This document shows positions 1 through 6,744 of a stretch of DNA of 9,777 nucleotides, in pieces. This DNA is from an uncultured Saprospiraceae bacterium. GTDB taxonomy: Bacteria; Bacteroidota; Bacteroidia; Chitinophagales; Saprospiraceae. A program made the position numbers and the translations under genes. Within the stretch, counting starts at the first letter, position 1; each line of letters starts with the position of its first letter. The stretch lies in contig CALHKJ010000357.1 of NCBI GenBank assembly GCA_938033975.1, positions 1 to 9,777 of the forward strand, read 5' to 3'. The notes under the pieces are model-generated. The model ran no database searches. It saw only the letters and a list, made by a program, of their open reading frames with translations, and was not told the origin of the DNA.

Positions 1-2553
1 TTCACTACTGTAACCGTAAACATAAACTTTTCCACCGTGGCCTCCTACAGCCTTAGCCTCTCCACCTACACCACCCCCACCAAAACCACCTCCTCCATTT
101 CCTCCGCCACCTTGGCCAGACTTAAGATCATCATTCTTTATTTTTGATTTTCTTTCTTTAAAATCCACCTTACCAAACTTATACCTTGCATTAATTCCAA
201 TAGATCTAAATGGAATACTAAATACTATATCTTGAGTAAAGTTCGGACCAGCTTGTGATGAATTAAAAAACTTGTCTCTTTGGAATGGCTCAATAACCTT
301 CAAACCAATACTCCATTTTTTAAACTCCTTTCTTGCACCAAAACCATAAATTGAGAAAGATGCTTGATCCCCTTGAAGCCCTCTTCTTGGAGAATTAAAA
401 AATCCAAAGAAATCTGCTTTGATAGTAGGTGTTATTGAATACTCACCACTGAAGAATACATTGTACTCATAAGTTTCTCTTTCTAAATCTACACCATTGA
501 CAACACCCGTTGCATTATATGTGAAAATATTTCCTCCTCCTCTTACAGTAAAGTTATTGAAGGTCTTGGTAGAAAATAAATTCAAACCAAGAGACTTGTT
601 TGTACCTACATTATCAAAAGTATTGATGGTTATATTGTTTGCATCCAAACCGAGAATAGATTCAATGATATTGCTAGTTATCTTATAATAAGCAGAACTA
701 AAAACACCAACACCTTTGATGAAAGTGTTATATGATAATTCAAACTGATCTGCAATTTCTGGTTCTAATTGTGGATTACCTACTGTTACATTCACCTGAT
801 CCACAGAATTATTAAATGGATTTATGAAAAATAAACTAGGCCTTTGTATTCTTTGGGTATATGAAAACTTGATATTCTGAAAATTTTTCAATCCTCTCGA
901 GATTGTAAAATTTGGTAGCCAATTTGAATACGCTTGATCAAATGGCGAAGACCCATCATCTATTCTTCCATCAATTCCTGTTGTCTCATATCTCAATCCC
1001 GTTATAAACTGAAATTTCTTGATACTAAAATTTAATTGCGCATAACCTGCATAGACATCTTGGCCATATTCAAATATTTGAGACCTTGAAGGATCAATTA
1101 GATCATAAGAACCATTATCGGGATTATAAAGTGAAAATCTACTATCACTCACAATATTCCGCAATACTGCCTTAGCTCCAGTCTCAAGCTTTATTTTATT
1201 TTCAAATGGATGTGTATAGTCAGCCTGAATTGTTGATTCCAAATTATCTCCATCATTGAAAAGATTTTCATTTCTGATAAAAAGCGGAGCTCCAGTTTGA
1301 ATCACTGTATAGTCTTGATTCTGAATATTTCCTGACAATTGATATGCTACACTAAATTCTCTATTTTCATCATCTTCAAACTTTTTAGTGAAGTCAGTAT
1401 TCCAATCATATCCACTAAATAAATTATTGCCAAAATTATCTCTTTCCCAGAAAACATCTGGAACTCCTGGGCTGCCTGAAATACTGCCATCGATCTGACC
1501 CTCTACGTCAAATCCAAATCCTCGATACGTGATCGATGTGTTGAGTGCATTAAAGGCGTTAAAGTCATAAAATGCACTTGCAGACCCTGAGAATCCCAAC
1601 CTAGATGTTACCGTATTCCCCATTTGAGAAGTTGTGACAAAGTTGTTATTTAAATTATCTATTCTTGTAAATTCTGAAATTCCATCGGCCGGTAGAGATT
1701 GATAAATAGAAACACTCGCTGAAGAACCAAATCTTCCTTTTCCAGCATTCAGATTACTCACCAAACTATTTTGTCTTACACCTAAGGACACATCAAAGGA
1801 ACCAGCAACACCTTCCACATTTCCTTTCTTTGTAATGATATTTACTATCCCTGCAGTACCCTCTCCATCATACTTCGCTCCTGGAGATGTAATAACCTCT
1901 ACTTTCTGGATCTGATCAGCGGGAAACATTTTCAAAGCATCTGCCACATTGGTAGAAAACATTCCAGATGGTTTACCATTGATAAGTATTCTCACATTAT
2001 TTGAACCTCGTAAAGATACATTACCATCCAAATCAACTGAAAGCAATGGAACCTTCCGCAATACATCTGCAGCATCTCCCCCTGCTATTGATGCGTCATC
2101 TTCAGCATTGTAAACAATCTTATCAACTTTATTTTCTATGAGCGATCTCTGCCCAGTTACCTCCACCTCATTCAACATAAAATTGTCCTGAACAAGTAGC
2201 ACTTTTCCCAGATTAACATCTGGCTTTTTCTTAGTCAATTCTACACCTCGAATAATTTTTTCTTGATAACCCAAAAATGAAATATAAAGATCATAACTAC
2301 CAACTGTAACGTCATCAAGTTTAAACTTACCATCATCTTCGCTAAGGATTCCATTCAGTTCCTTTTCTTTTCCTGCGCGCTTTACAACGATTGTAGCATA
2401 AGCTACTTTTTCATTGCTCAAAGAATCAACAAGTTCGCCATTAATCTTCCCTTTCAATTTAGGAGTCTTTGACCCACCCATTCCTGGAAATTGAGCATGA
2501 CTCGCGAAAGAGAAAAATATAAATACGCTTGTAAGTAGTATTAGTTTTTTCAT
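1..2553 (-). CDS. TonB-dependent outer-membrane receptor (OMP beta-barrel family), 3' end cut by window
   Basis: The reverse frame is open without a stop from the ATG at 2553 to the left edge: 851 codons, C-terminal end missing. Residues 1-20 form a Sec signal peptide (MKKLILL...FASHA, cleavage before Gln21). Residues about 33-120 look like a carboxypeptidase-regulatory-like beta-sandwich (ATIVV..., DGKF, SYDLYISFLGY). Residues about 135-245 are the plug, with VLRKVPLLSVD, GNVSLRGSNNVRILINGKPS and the VITSPGAKYDGEGTAGIVNI signature. The rest is a beta-barrel whose last strands (SIGINARYKFGKVDF) are followed by a Gly-rich tail at residues 813-841. This matches the OMP_b-brl_3 type of TonB-dependent receptor, usually about 780-850 residues. 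Such proteins take up ligands across the outer membrane using TonB/ExbBD energy; the substrate here cannot be told. No SusD partner is next to it, so it is not a classical SusC/SusD pair. A TonB-domain gene lies 76 bp upstream on the same strand. Confidence 0.93.
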   Translation of the reverse strand, partial: MKKLILLTSVFIFFSFASHAQFPGMGGSKTPKLKGKINGELVDSLSNEKVAYATIVVKRAGKEKELNGILSEDDGKFKLDDVTVGSYDLYISFLGYQEKIIRGVELTKKKPDVNLGKVLLVQDNFMLNEVEVTGQRSLIENKVDKIVYNAEDDASIAGGDAADVLRKVPLLSVDLDGNVSLRGSNNVRILINGKPSGMFSTNVADALKMFPADQIQKVEVITSPGAKYDGEGTAGIVNIITKKGNVEGVAGSFDVSLGVRQNSLVSNLNAGKGRFGSSASVSIYQSLPADGISEFTRIDNLNNNFVTTSQMGNTVTSRLGFSGSASAFYDFNAFNALNTSITYRGFGFDVEGQIDGSISGSPGVPDVFWERDNFGNNLFSGYDWNTDFTKKFEDDENREFSVAYQLSGNIQNQDYTVIQTGAPLFIRNENLFNDGDNLESTIQADYTHPFENKIKLETGAKAVLRNIVSDSRFSLYNPDNGSYDLIDPSRSQIFEYGQDVYAGYAQLNFSIKKFQFITGLRYETTGIDGRIDDGSSPFDQAYSNWLPNFTISRGLKNFQNIKFSYTQRIQRPSLFFINPFNNSVDQVNVTVGNPQLEPEIADQFELSYNTFIKGVGVFSSAYYKITSNIIESILGLDANNITINTFDNVGTNKSLGLNLFSTKTFNNFTVRGGGNIFTYNATGVVNGVDLERETYEYNVFFSGEYSITPTIKADFFGFFNSPRRGLQGDQASFSIYGFGARKEFKKWSIGLKVIEPFQRDKFFNSSQAGPNFTQDIVFSIPFRSIGINARYKFGKVDFKERKSKIKNDDLKSGQGGGGNGGGGFGGGGVGGEAKAVGGHGGKVYVYGYSSE

Positions 2554-2567
2554 TTCAATCAGTTATA

Positions 2568-2578
2568 ATATAAATGTA
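2568..2578 (-). promoter_or_regulatory. possible -7 box before the TonB-dependent receptor gene
   Basis: On the reverse strand TACATTTA (2578-2571) differs at one position from the Bacteroidota -7 consensus TAnnTTTG and resembles the TACATTTG boxes elsewhere in the window. It lies 17 nt before the receptor ATG. I see no TTG at the expected -33 spacing, so the receptor may instead, or also, be read through from the upstream TonB-domain gene. Confidence 0.3.
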
Positions 2579-2629
2579 AGCCCTTATCAAGCAATTAGAA
2601 GATACAATAGATAGGATTCTAAAAATTGT

Positions 2630-3124
2630 CTACGAATTGTATCTAATCGTGTAGCTATATGAACCAGATTCATTCCTTTTAGTTGTACTAGACTTTTTCT
2701 TTGAAGGAGTAATTTGATAAGAAATAGCTGTAATATTAGTCTTTGTAGCTGAAGAACTTGGACTTTTTGGTTTTTCCGGCGGAACTAGCTTTTTGGGCTT
2801 TGGCTTCTTAAATTGTATACGAACATTCTTGTGAAATTTAACCCGCAATTTTTTGGGATTGGCAGGAACTACATATTCAGCCAATTTTAAAAGACGAATT
2901 GCCTCTTCATCACAACCGTAACCTATCCCCTTGGTGACTTTTACTGCCGTTACTTTCCCCTTATAATTGATGTCAATTTTAAGATGAACCACCCCTTCGA
3001 TGTCGGCTGATAGCGCTTCTTCAGGATACTTAAGGTTTTCCGAAACGAATTTTCTAAAAGCCGTGTTACCACCCTCGTAGTATGCTTGCTTAATAAATTG
3101 ATTGTCTTTCCTTTTCTTTTGCAT
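2630..3124 (-). CDS. TonB C-terminal-domain protein without membrane anchor
   Basis: A 164-residue protein. Residues about 15-106 match the TonB C-terminal domain: YPEEAL near 33-38, IEGVVHLKIDINYKGKV (42-58), VTKGIGYGCDEEAIRLLK (63-80), and VPAN with a closing VRIQF strand. Canonical TonB has an N-terminal membrane helix, a Pro-rich spacer, then this domain. Here the protein starts with a charged MQKKRKDNQF segment, has no signal peptide or membrane helix, and carries its Lys/Pro/Ser-rich segment (107-164) after the domain, ending SYSYTIRYNS. An in-frame TAA five codons before the ATG rules out a longer N-terminus. The protein therefore probably stays in the cytoplasm, or is not an ordinary energy transducer. 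The receptor gene lies 76 bp downstream on the same strand and may be co-transcribed. Domain assignment is firm; function is unknown. Confidence 0.87.
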   Translation of the reverse strand: MQKKRKDNQFIKQAYYEGGNTAFRKFVSENLKYPEEALSADIEGVVHLKIDINYKGKVTAVKVTKGIGYGCDEEAIRLLKLAEYVVPANPKKLRVKFHKNVRIQFKKPKPKKLVPPEKPKSPSSSATKTNITAISYQITPSKKKSSTTKRNESGSYSYTIRYNS

Positions 3125-3128
3125 AATA

Positions 3129-3158
3129 TTGTGACAAAATTAGGATTTTCTAATCTTA
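3129..3158 (+). promoter_or_regulatory. possible promoter for the patatin gene
   Basis: TTG at 3129-3131, a 19-bp spacer, then TAATCTTA at 3151-3158: correct -33/-7 spacing for a Bacteroidota housekeeping promoter but an imperfect -7 box. The ATG at 3166 would be close to the transcription start. It sits in the 41-bp divergent gap and overlaps the putative reverse promoter. Confidence 0.3.
3135..3142 (-). promoter_or_regulatory. possible -7 box for the TonB-domain gene
   Basis: TAATTTTG on the reverse strand fits the Bacteroidota -7 consensus TAnnTTTG and ends 10 nt before the ATG at 3124, which would give a very short leader. No -33 TTG is visible at 19-21 bp, so the call rests on the -7 box alone. 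Confidence 0.35.
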
Positions 3159-3165
3159 TATGTAG

Positions 3166-4077
3166 ATGAATTCATTTAATATAGAAAAAAGAGCACTTGT
3201 TATCTCAGGAGGAGGAAGCAAAGGTGCATTTGCAGGAGGATTTGCCCAACATCTTATAGATGACCTTAAAATTGATTATGATTACCTAATAGGTACATCT
3301 ACAGGAAGTTTACTGATACCTCATCTATCTATCAATAAGGTTGATAAGATAAAACATGTTTATACCAGCATAAGCCAAAAAGATATTTACAATGTAAATC
3401 CATTCAAGATCAAAAAAAATCCTGATGGGACCTTTAAGTCTGGCATCAACCACAAAAATACCATCAGGATGTTCATGAAAGGAAAGAAAACCTTTGGAGA
3501 ACATAAAAATCTTAGAAAAACTATAAGTAAATGTTTTACTAAGGAAGACTTCGAGATGGCCAAGGCAAACCATAGAAAAGTAGTTGTAACAGTAGCTAAC
3601 ATTACAAAAACAACCACTGAGTACAAATATATTGCCGATTACGAATATGAAGATTTCTTAGATTGGATGTGGGCATCTACAAGTTATGTCCCCTTTATGA
3701 GCCTGGTTGAAAAAAATGGTTTTGAGTATGCGGATGGAGGTTTTGGAAATTATCTACCCATTGAAGAAGCAGTAAATCTAGGTGCCAATGTTATTGACGC
3801 AATAGTTCTAAATCCTAGACTAAAAAATACCAAAAAGAATTATTCCAAAAATCCTTTTGAGCTTTTTGTCTCTACTATGGATTTCATGAATCAACAACTT
3901 GCTATGCAAGATGTCATGATTGGTCACTTAGAGAGCATATACAACAAAGACGTTAAAATTAACTTCTACTTCACACCTCGTGTTCTTACAAAAATGTCTT
4001 TTTACTTTGAACCCAAACAAATGCAAGCTTGGTGGGAAGAAGGTTATAAATACGCAAAAAAAGAATTTAAATTTTGA
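3166..4077 (+). CDS. patatin-like phospholipase / acyl hydrolase
   Basis: A 303-residue protein with the patatin fold signatures in order: the oxyanion-hole loop GGGSKGAFAGG (residues 15-25), the nucleophile elbow GTSTGS with catalytic Ser45, and the DGG motif with catalytic Asp190. Family members are lipid acyl hydrolases (phospholipase A type) using a Ser-Asp dyad. There is no signal peptide or membrane helix, so it should act in the cytoplasm or at the inner face of the membrane; the lipid substrate is unknown. A Trp-rich segment (DWMWASTSYVPF, about 166-177) precedes the DGG loop. The start is supported because the first beta-strand (ALVISGGG) begins nine residues in. No Shine-Dalgarno sequence is visible. 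The last codon and stop overlap the TTG start of the DUF1835 gene, so the two are likely co-translated. Confidence 0.93.
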   Translation: MNSFNIEKRALVISGGGSKGAFAGGFAQHLIDDLKIDYDYLIGTSTGSLLIPHLSINKVDKIKHVYTSISQKDIYNVNPFKIKKNPDGTFKSGINHKNTIRMFMKGKKTFGEHKNLRKTISKCFTKEDFEMAKANHRKVVVTVANITKTTTEYKYIADYEYEDFLDWMWASTSYVPFMSLVEKNGFEYADGGFGNYLPIEEAVNLGANVIDAIVLNPRLKNTKKNYSKNPFELFVSTMDFMNQQLAMQDVMIGHLESIYNKDVKINFYFTPRVLTKMSFYFEPKQMQAWWEEGYKYAKKEFKF

Positions 4078-4805
4078 ATAGTTTTCACATTCTTAATGGC
4101 GATGCATTATTGCACCAATTTCCAGAAGCCTTGATAGGCGAAAAAATAATATTCAGAGAAATCCTCATCGAAGGCCCAATTCAAAAAGATAAGTTCTTCG
4201 AAGCTCGAGCTAAATTTATTCAAAACACCTATGGTGTAAGCCAAGAAGATTACAAATCAAAATCCAAAGTTGAATTACAAAAAATAGATAGTATTCCTGA
4301 TAACTCAGAAATTAATCTGTGGTTTGAAGATGATTTATTTTGCCAATGTAATTTATGGTACATAGCTCACAAGTTATTATCTAAGGCAGATAAACAATCC
4401 ATATTTTTGGTACGACCTAATTCAGAGTCATGGAAAGGCTTTGGCAATATGAGCATGCCTGATTTACTCCAAGCTTTTCACAATAGAATTCAATTAGACT
4501 CAGAAAATCTTGAAGCTTTTGATGTACTGTGGGAAAATTACATATCCAAAGAAACAAAAATCGAAAAGAAAATCTTAGAAAGCTTAAGCACATTGATACC
4601 TAGAATTAAAGATGTTCTACAAGCACACATTGATCGACTACCTCCCAATAATCGGCCATACAATAGCTTAAAGAATATCATTGAATCATCTGATAAAACA
4701 GACTTTCCTACAATCTTTAAAGCTTTCTCTGAAAAAGAAGGAATCTATGGGTATGGAGATAGCTCCATCAAAAGAATGTATCATCAAATCATGAAAAAAG
4801 ACTAA
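4074..4805 (+). CDS. DUF1835 domain protein, TTG start
   Basis: A 243-residue protein of the DUF1835 family, common in Bacteroidota and of unproven function. Seen motifs: HILNGDAL near the N-terminus (His5, Asn8, Gly9, Asp10), REILIEGPI (29-36), a FFEARAKFI segment (41-49), and the hallmark LWFEDDLFCQCNLWY (82-96). The C-terminal part ends with AFSEKEGIYGYGDSS (218-231), also typical. The start is a TTG at 4074-4076 overlapping the patatin TGA (TTGA). There is no ATG before the conserved HILNGD block in this frame, so the TTG is well supported. The polar sequence has no membrane segment or signal peptide and is probably cytoplasmic. It ends tail-to-tail with the response regulator, overlapping it by 4 bp, and I see no terminator hairpin between them. 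Confidence 0.87.
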   Translation: MNSFHILNGDALLHQFPEALIGEKIIFREILIEGPIQKDKFFEARAKFIQNTYGVSQEDYKSKSKVELQKIDSIPDNSEINLWFEDDLFCQCNLWYIAHKLLSKADKQSIFLVRPNSESWKGFGNMSMPDLLQAFHNRIQLDSENLEAFDVLWENYISKETKIEKKILESLSTLIPRIKDVLQAHIDRLPPNNRPYNSLKNIIESSDKTDFPTIFKAFSEKEGIYGYGDSSIKRMYHQIMKKD

Positions 4806-5530
4806 TTACTTTTTCTGTCTACTAATTTCCCTTCTATGACGCGTTTCTTAAATTCTTCTTTATAAGAATTACCTAATGGAACTTGAGCATCATTATCAAG
4901 ATTGATAAAATCCAATTCAACACTTTTAACGCGATTGATATTCATACCAAAAGACTTACTCGTCCTTATAAAAATACTCTCAGGTAATTTTGACATTATG
5001 GTTTTCAAATTCATAGCCGTAATATATTTTCCATCTGTGGTATGAATCATGACATAATCCTTAAGTCCATTGATGTACAAAATATCCTTATAAAATAGCT
5101 TCACAAATGTCCTTTCGTGTCGAATGAAAATATGCTCTTCTTCTAAATTATCTACCAGATACATCTCGCTATTCTTAAGATCAAAAATCTCTTTTACCTT
5201 GTATACAGCTTTTAAAAATCGCTCAAGGCGAATAGGCTTTACCAAATAATCAGATACTTGAAGTTCGAAGGCCTCCAAAGCATACTGTGGATAAGCAGTG
5301 GTGAGTATAATGAATGGTTGGTTGGATAAAGTCTTGATAAACTCTAAGCCTGATAAACCAGGCATTTCTATATCCAAAAAGATGAGGTCAACCTCATTCT
5401 TAGCTAGGAAATCCAATGCTTGAACTCCCGAGCCAAAAGACTTAATGTGCTCCAAATAGGAAACTTCAGGAATTAAAAGTTCCATCCCTTCTCTCGCCAA
5501 TGGCTCATCATCTATAATTATGCATCTCAT
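4802..5530 (-). CDS. LytTR-family response regulator
   Basis: A 242-residue two-component response regulator. The receiver domain (1-about 120) has the acidic pair Asp7/Asp8, phospho-acceptor Asp53 (LIFLDIEMPGLSG), switch Thr at 77/78 (ILTTAY) and Lys98 (LVKPI). The LytTR DNA-binding domain follows (about 133-237): IFIRHERTFVKLFYKDILYI, then FIRTSKSFGMNINRV. LytTR proteins typically bind imperfect direct repeats ahead of target promoters. Its ATG overlaps the kinase stop as ATGA, so the two genes are translated as one unit from the promoter before the kinase. The protease gene lies divergently from the pair and is a candidate target (inference). The gene overlaps the convergent DUF1835 gene by 4 bp at its 3' end. 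Confidence 0.95.
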   Translation of the reverse strand: MRCIIIDDEPLAREGMELLIPEVSYLEHIKSFGSGVQALDFLAKNEVDLIFLDIEMPGLSGLEFIKTLSNQPFIILTTAYPQYALEAFELQVSDYLVKPIRLERFLKAVYKVKEIFDLKNSEMYLVDNLEEEHIFIRHERTFVKLFYKDILYINGLKDYVMIHTTDGKYITAMNLKTIMSKLPESIFIRTSKSFGMNINRVKSVELDFINLDNDAQVPLGNSYKEEFKKRVIEGKLVDRKSN

Positions 5531-6561
5531 CGTTTCCCCAATATAAGGCTTGCTGTGTAAATTGTTGGGCTATCCCTAAATCCAAAACTGTAATCATTTG
5601 GATAAATCAAGTCCAAACGCTTTTTCAAATTATCTAAACCAATGCCACTATCTGGACTCTTGATTTGATCTACATTTCCTTTTGTATTACTTATCGCAAA
5701 TGATATATCTTCTTCAATCTCAACTTTGATGTTTATAATTGATCTACTGCCATCCGTCTTTTGACTATATTTAACAGCATTCTCAACCAAGGGCAATAAT
5801 AAGAGAGGAGCGATCTTAATTTTCTTTAAATCTCCTTCCGTTTTTATTTGAATATCAAGGTTATCTCTTCGGTTGTTTTCAAGATCTAGATAATTTCTAA
5901 TATAGTTAATCTCATTTTCTAATGGGACGTATTCTTTTGAGGTATCATAAATCTGATATCGCAATAAATCAGATAAGGATAAAATAGCTTCTGGAAGAGC
6001 GTTATCTTTTTTCTTCGCTTGAATATAAAAGCTATTCATAGTATTAAATAAAAAATGAGGATTGACCTGGTTTTTTAAAAAACCTAACTCTGTTTTTAAC
6101 TTCTCCTCTTTAATCTGCTGAAGAATATTGTCCTTTTGGTATATCTGTTTAAATAACTTGATGGCCACTGCCATTCCAAGCATAGAGGCATTTCCTATTA
6201 GATCTACAATTTTATCTGACCACTTATACTCATCATCAAATTCAGGGTCGTATGTAAGGTCATAAACAAAATGATTGAAAATCAATATTAAAGATAGAGA
6301 GAGGAGGCTTAGGATTACGTAAGTCAATACTTTCTCTTTCAATAAAAATTTTGGAATTAGAACATAAAGATTGAAATAGACCAAGAAAACATCAATAATA
6401 AATCCAATGATCAATAAATAAACATAATCTATATCAGGAGTAACCCCTACCACTGATAACACGGGGTCAAGGTACATGGTTACCCAAAATAGGATATGCC
6501 ACATAATTCGATATCTCTTATCGAATAAAATATCAATAAAACTGGATTGACTCTGTTCCAT
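5527..6561 (-). CDS. LytS/YehU-type sensor histidine kinase
   Basis: A 344-residue membrane kinase. Four hydrophobic segments lie at about 19-40, 47-73, 78-100 and 117-136. A short coiled linker (about 138-160) leads into the His_kinase domain: FLKNQVNPHFLFNTMNSF with phospho-acceptor His169, a YLDLENNRR block (224-232), the N box PLVENAVKYS (Asn261) and the G box DSGIGLDNLKKRL (304-316). This is the transmitter type that pairs with LytTR regulators, and such a regulator follows with a 4-bp ATGA overlap. No extracellular sensing domain is present beyond short loops, so the signal is probably sensed within the membrane or by a partner. A TACATTTG box ends 4 nt before its ATG, suggesting a leaderless mRNA. 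Confidence 0.95.
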   Translation of the reverse strand: MEQSQSSFIDILFDKRYRIMWHILFWVTMYLDPVLSVVGVTPDIDYVYLLIIGFIIDVFLVYFNLYVLIPKFLLKEKVLTYVILSLLSLSLILIFNHFVYDLTYDPEFDDEYKWSDKIVDLIGNASMLGMAVAIKLFKQIYQKDNILQQIKEEKLKTELGFLKNQVNPHFLFNTMNSFYIQAKKKDNALPEAILSLSDLLRYQIYDTSKEYVPLENEINYIRNYLDLENNRRDNLDIQIKTEGDLKKIKIAPLLLLPLVENAVKYSQKTDGSRSIINIKVEIEEDISFAISNTKGNVDQIKSPDSGIGLDNLKKRLDLIYPNDYSFGFRDSPTIYTASLILGKR

Positions 6562-6565
6562 AACG

Positions 6566-6573
6566 CAAATGTA
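6566..6573 (-). promoter_or_regulatory. -7 promoter box TACATTTG for the kinase-regulator operon
   Basis: On the reverse strand TACATTTG, a perfect TAnnTTTG, is followed by CGTT and the kinase ATG at 6561. The transcription start would fall on or next to the ATG. The -33 region shows no clear TTG at 19-21 bp, so the promoter may be weak or need an activator. Confidence 0.5.
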
Positions 6574-6651
6574 AGCTCTATTCTCAATAGTAGTAGATAT
6601 GGAAGTATAAGGAATCCCTACTTACGTATAAAAAAAGTCTAGACAATGTAT

Positions 6652-6676
6652 AAACCCCCTGATTTCATGGGGGTTT
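6652..6676. repeat. perfect inverted repeat AAACCCCC-N9-GGGGGTTT in the divergent intergenic region
   Basis: Arms at 6652-6659 and 6669-6676 are fully complementary with a 9-nt spacer. The right arm ends 6 nt before the TACATTTG box at 6683, so the spacer occupies the -33 region of the protease promoter. No T-run follows on either strand and no gene reads into it, so an operator is more likely than a terminator. A looser outer pair, GACAAT (6642-6647) and ATTGTC (6692-6697), flanks it, and GTCTAGAC (6637-6644) is another small palindrome nearby. Confidence 0.7.
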
Positions 6677-6682
6677 CCGTGC

Positions 6683-6690
6683 TACATTTG
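6683..6690 (+). promoter_or_regulatory. -7 promoter box TACATTTG for the metalloprotease gene
   Basis: This is the same octamer as before the kinase and lipocalin-like genes. Here it lies 54 nt before the ATG at 6745, so this mRNA would have a leader of roughly 45-50 nt. The leader is A/T-rich with no Shine-Dalgarno sequence. There is no TTG at the -33 position, which is occupied by the spacer of the inverted repeat. Confidence 0.5.
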
Positions 6691-6744
6691 AATTGTCAAT
6701 TAGAATAACACACCTGTTTATTAAAATTTAAAGTAAATAAAACT

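Noticed and set aside
497..688. Short forward open frame inside the receptor gene
   Set aside because: It lies opposite well-supported barrel coding sequence and has no recognisable domain or promoter.
1..3124. Polysaccharide-utilisation (SusC/SusD) locus
   Set aside because: The receptor is of the OMP_b-brl_3 kind, no SusD gene adjoins it in view, and there are no glycoside hydrolases.
6652..6676. Hairpin as an intrinsic terminator
   Set aside because: It lies between two divergent genes, no transcript is expected to end there, and neither strand has a T-run after the stem.
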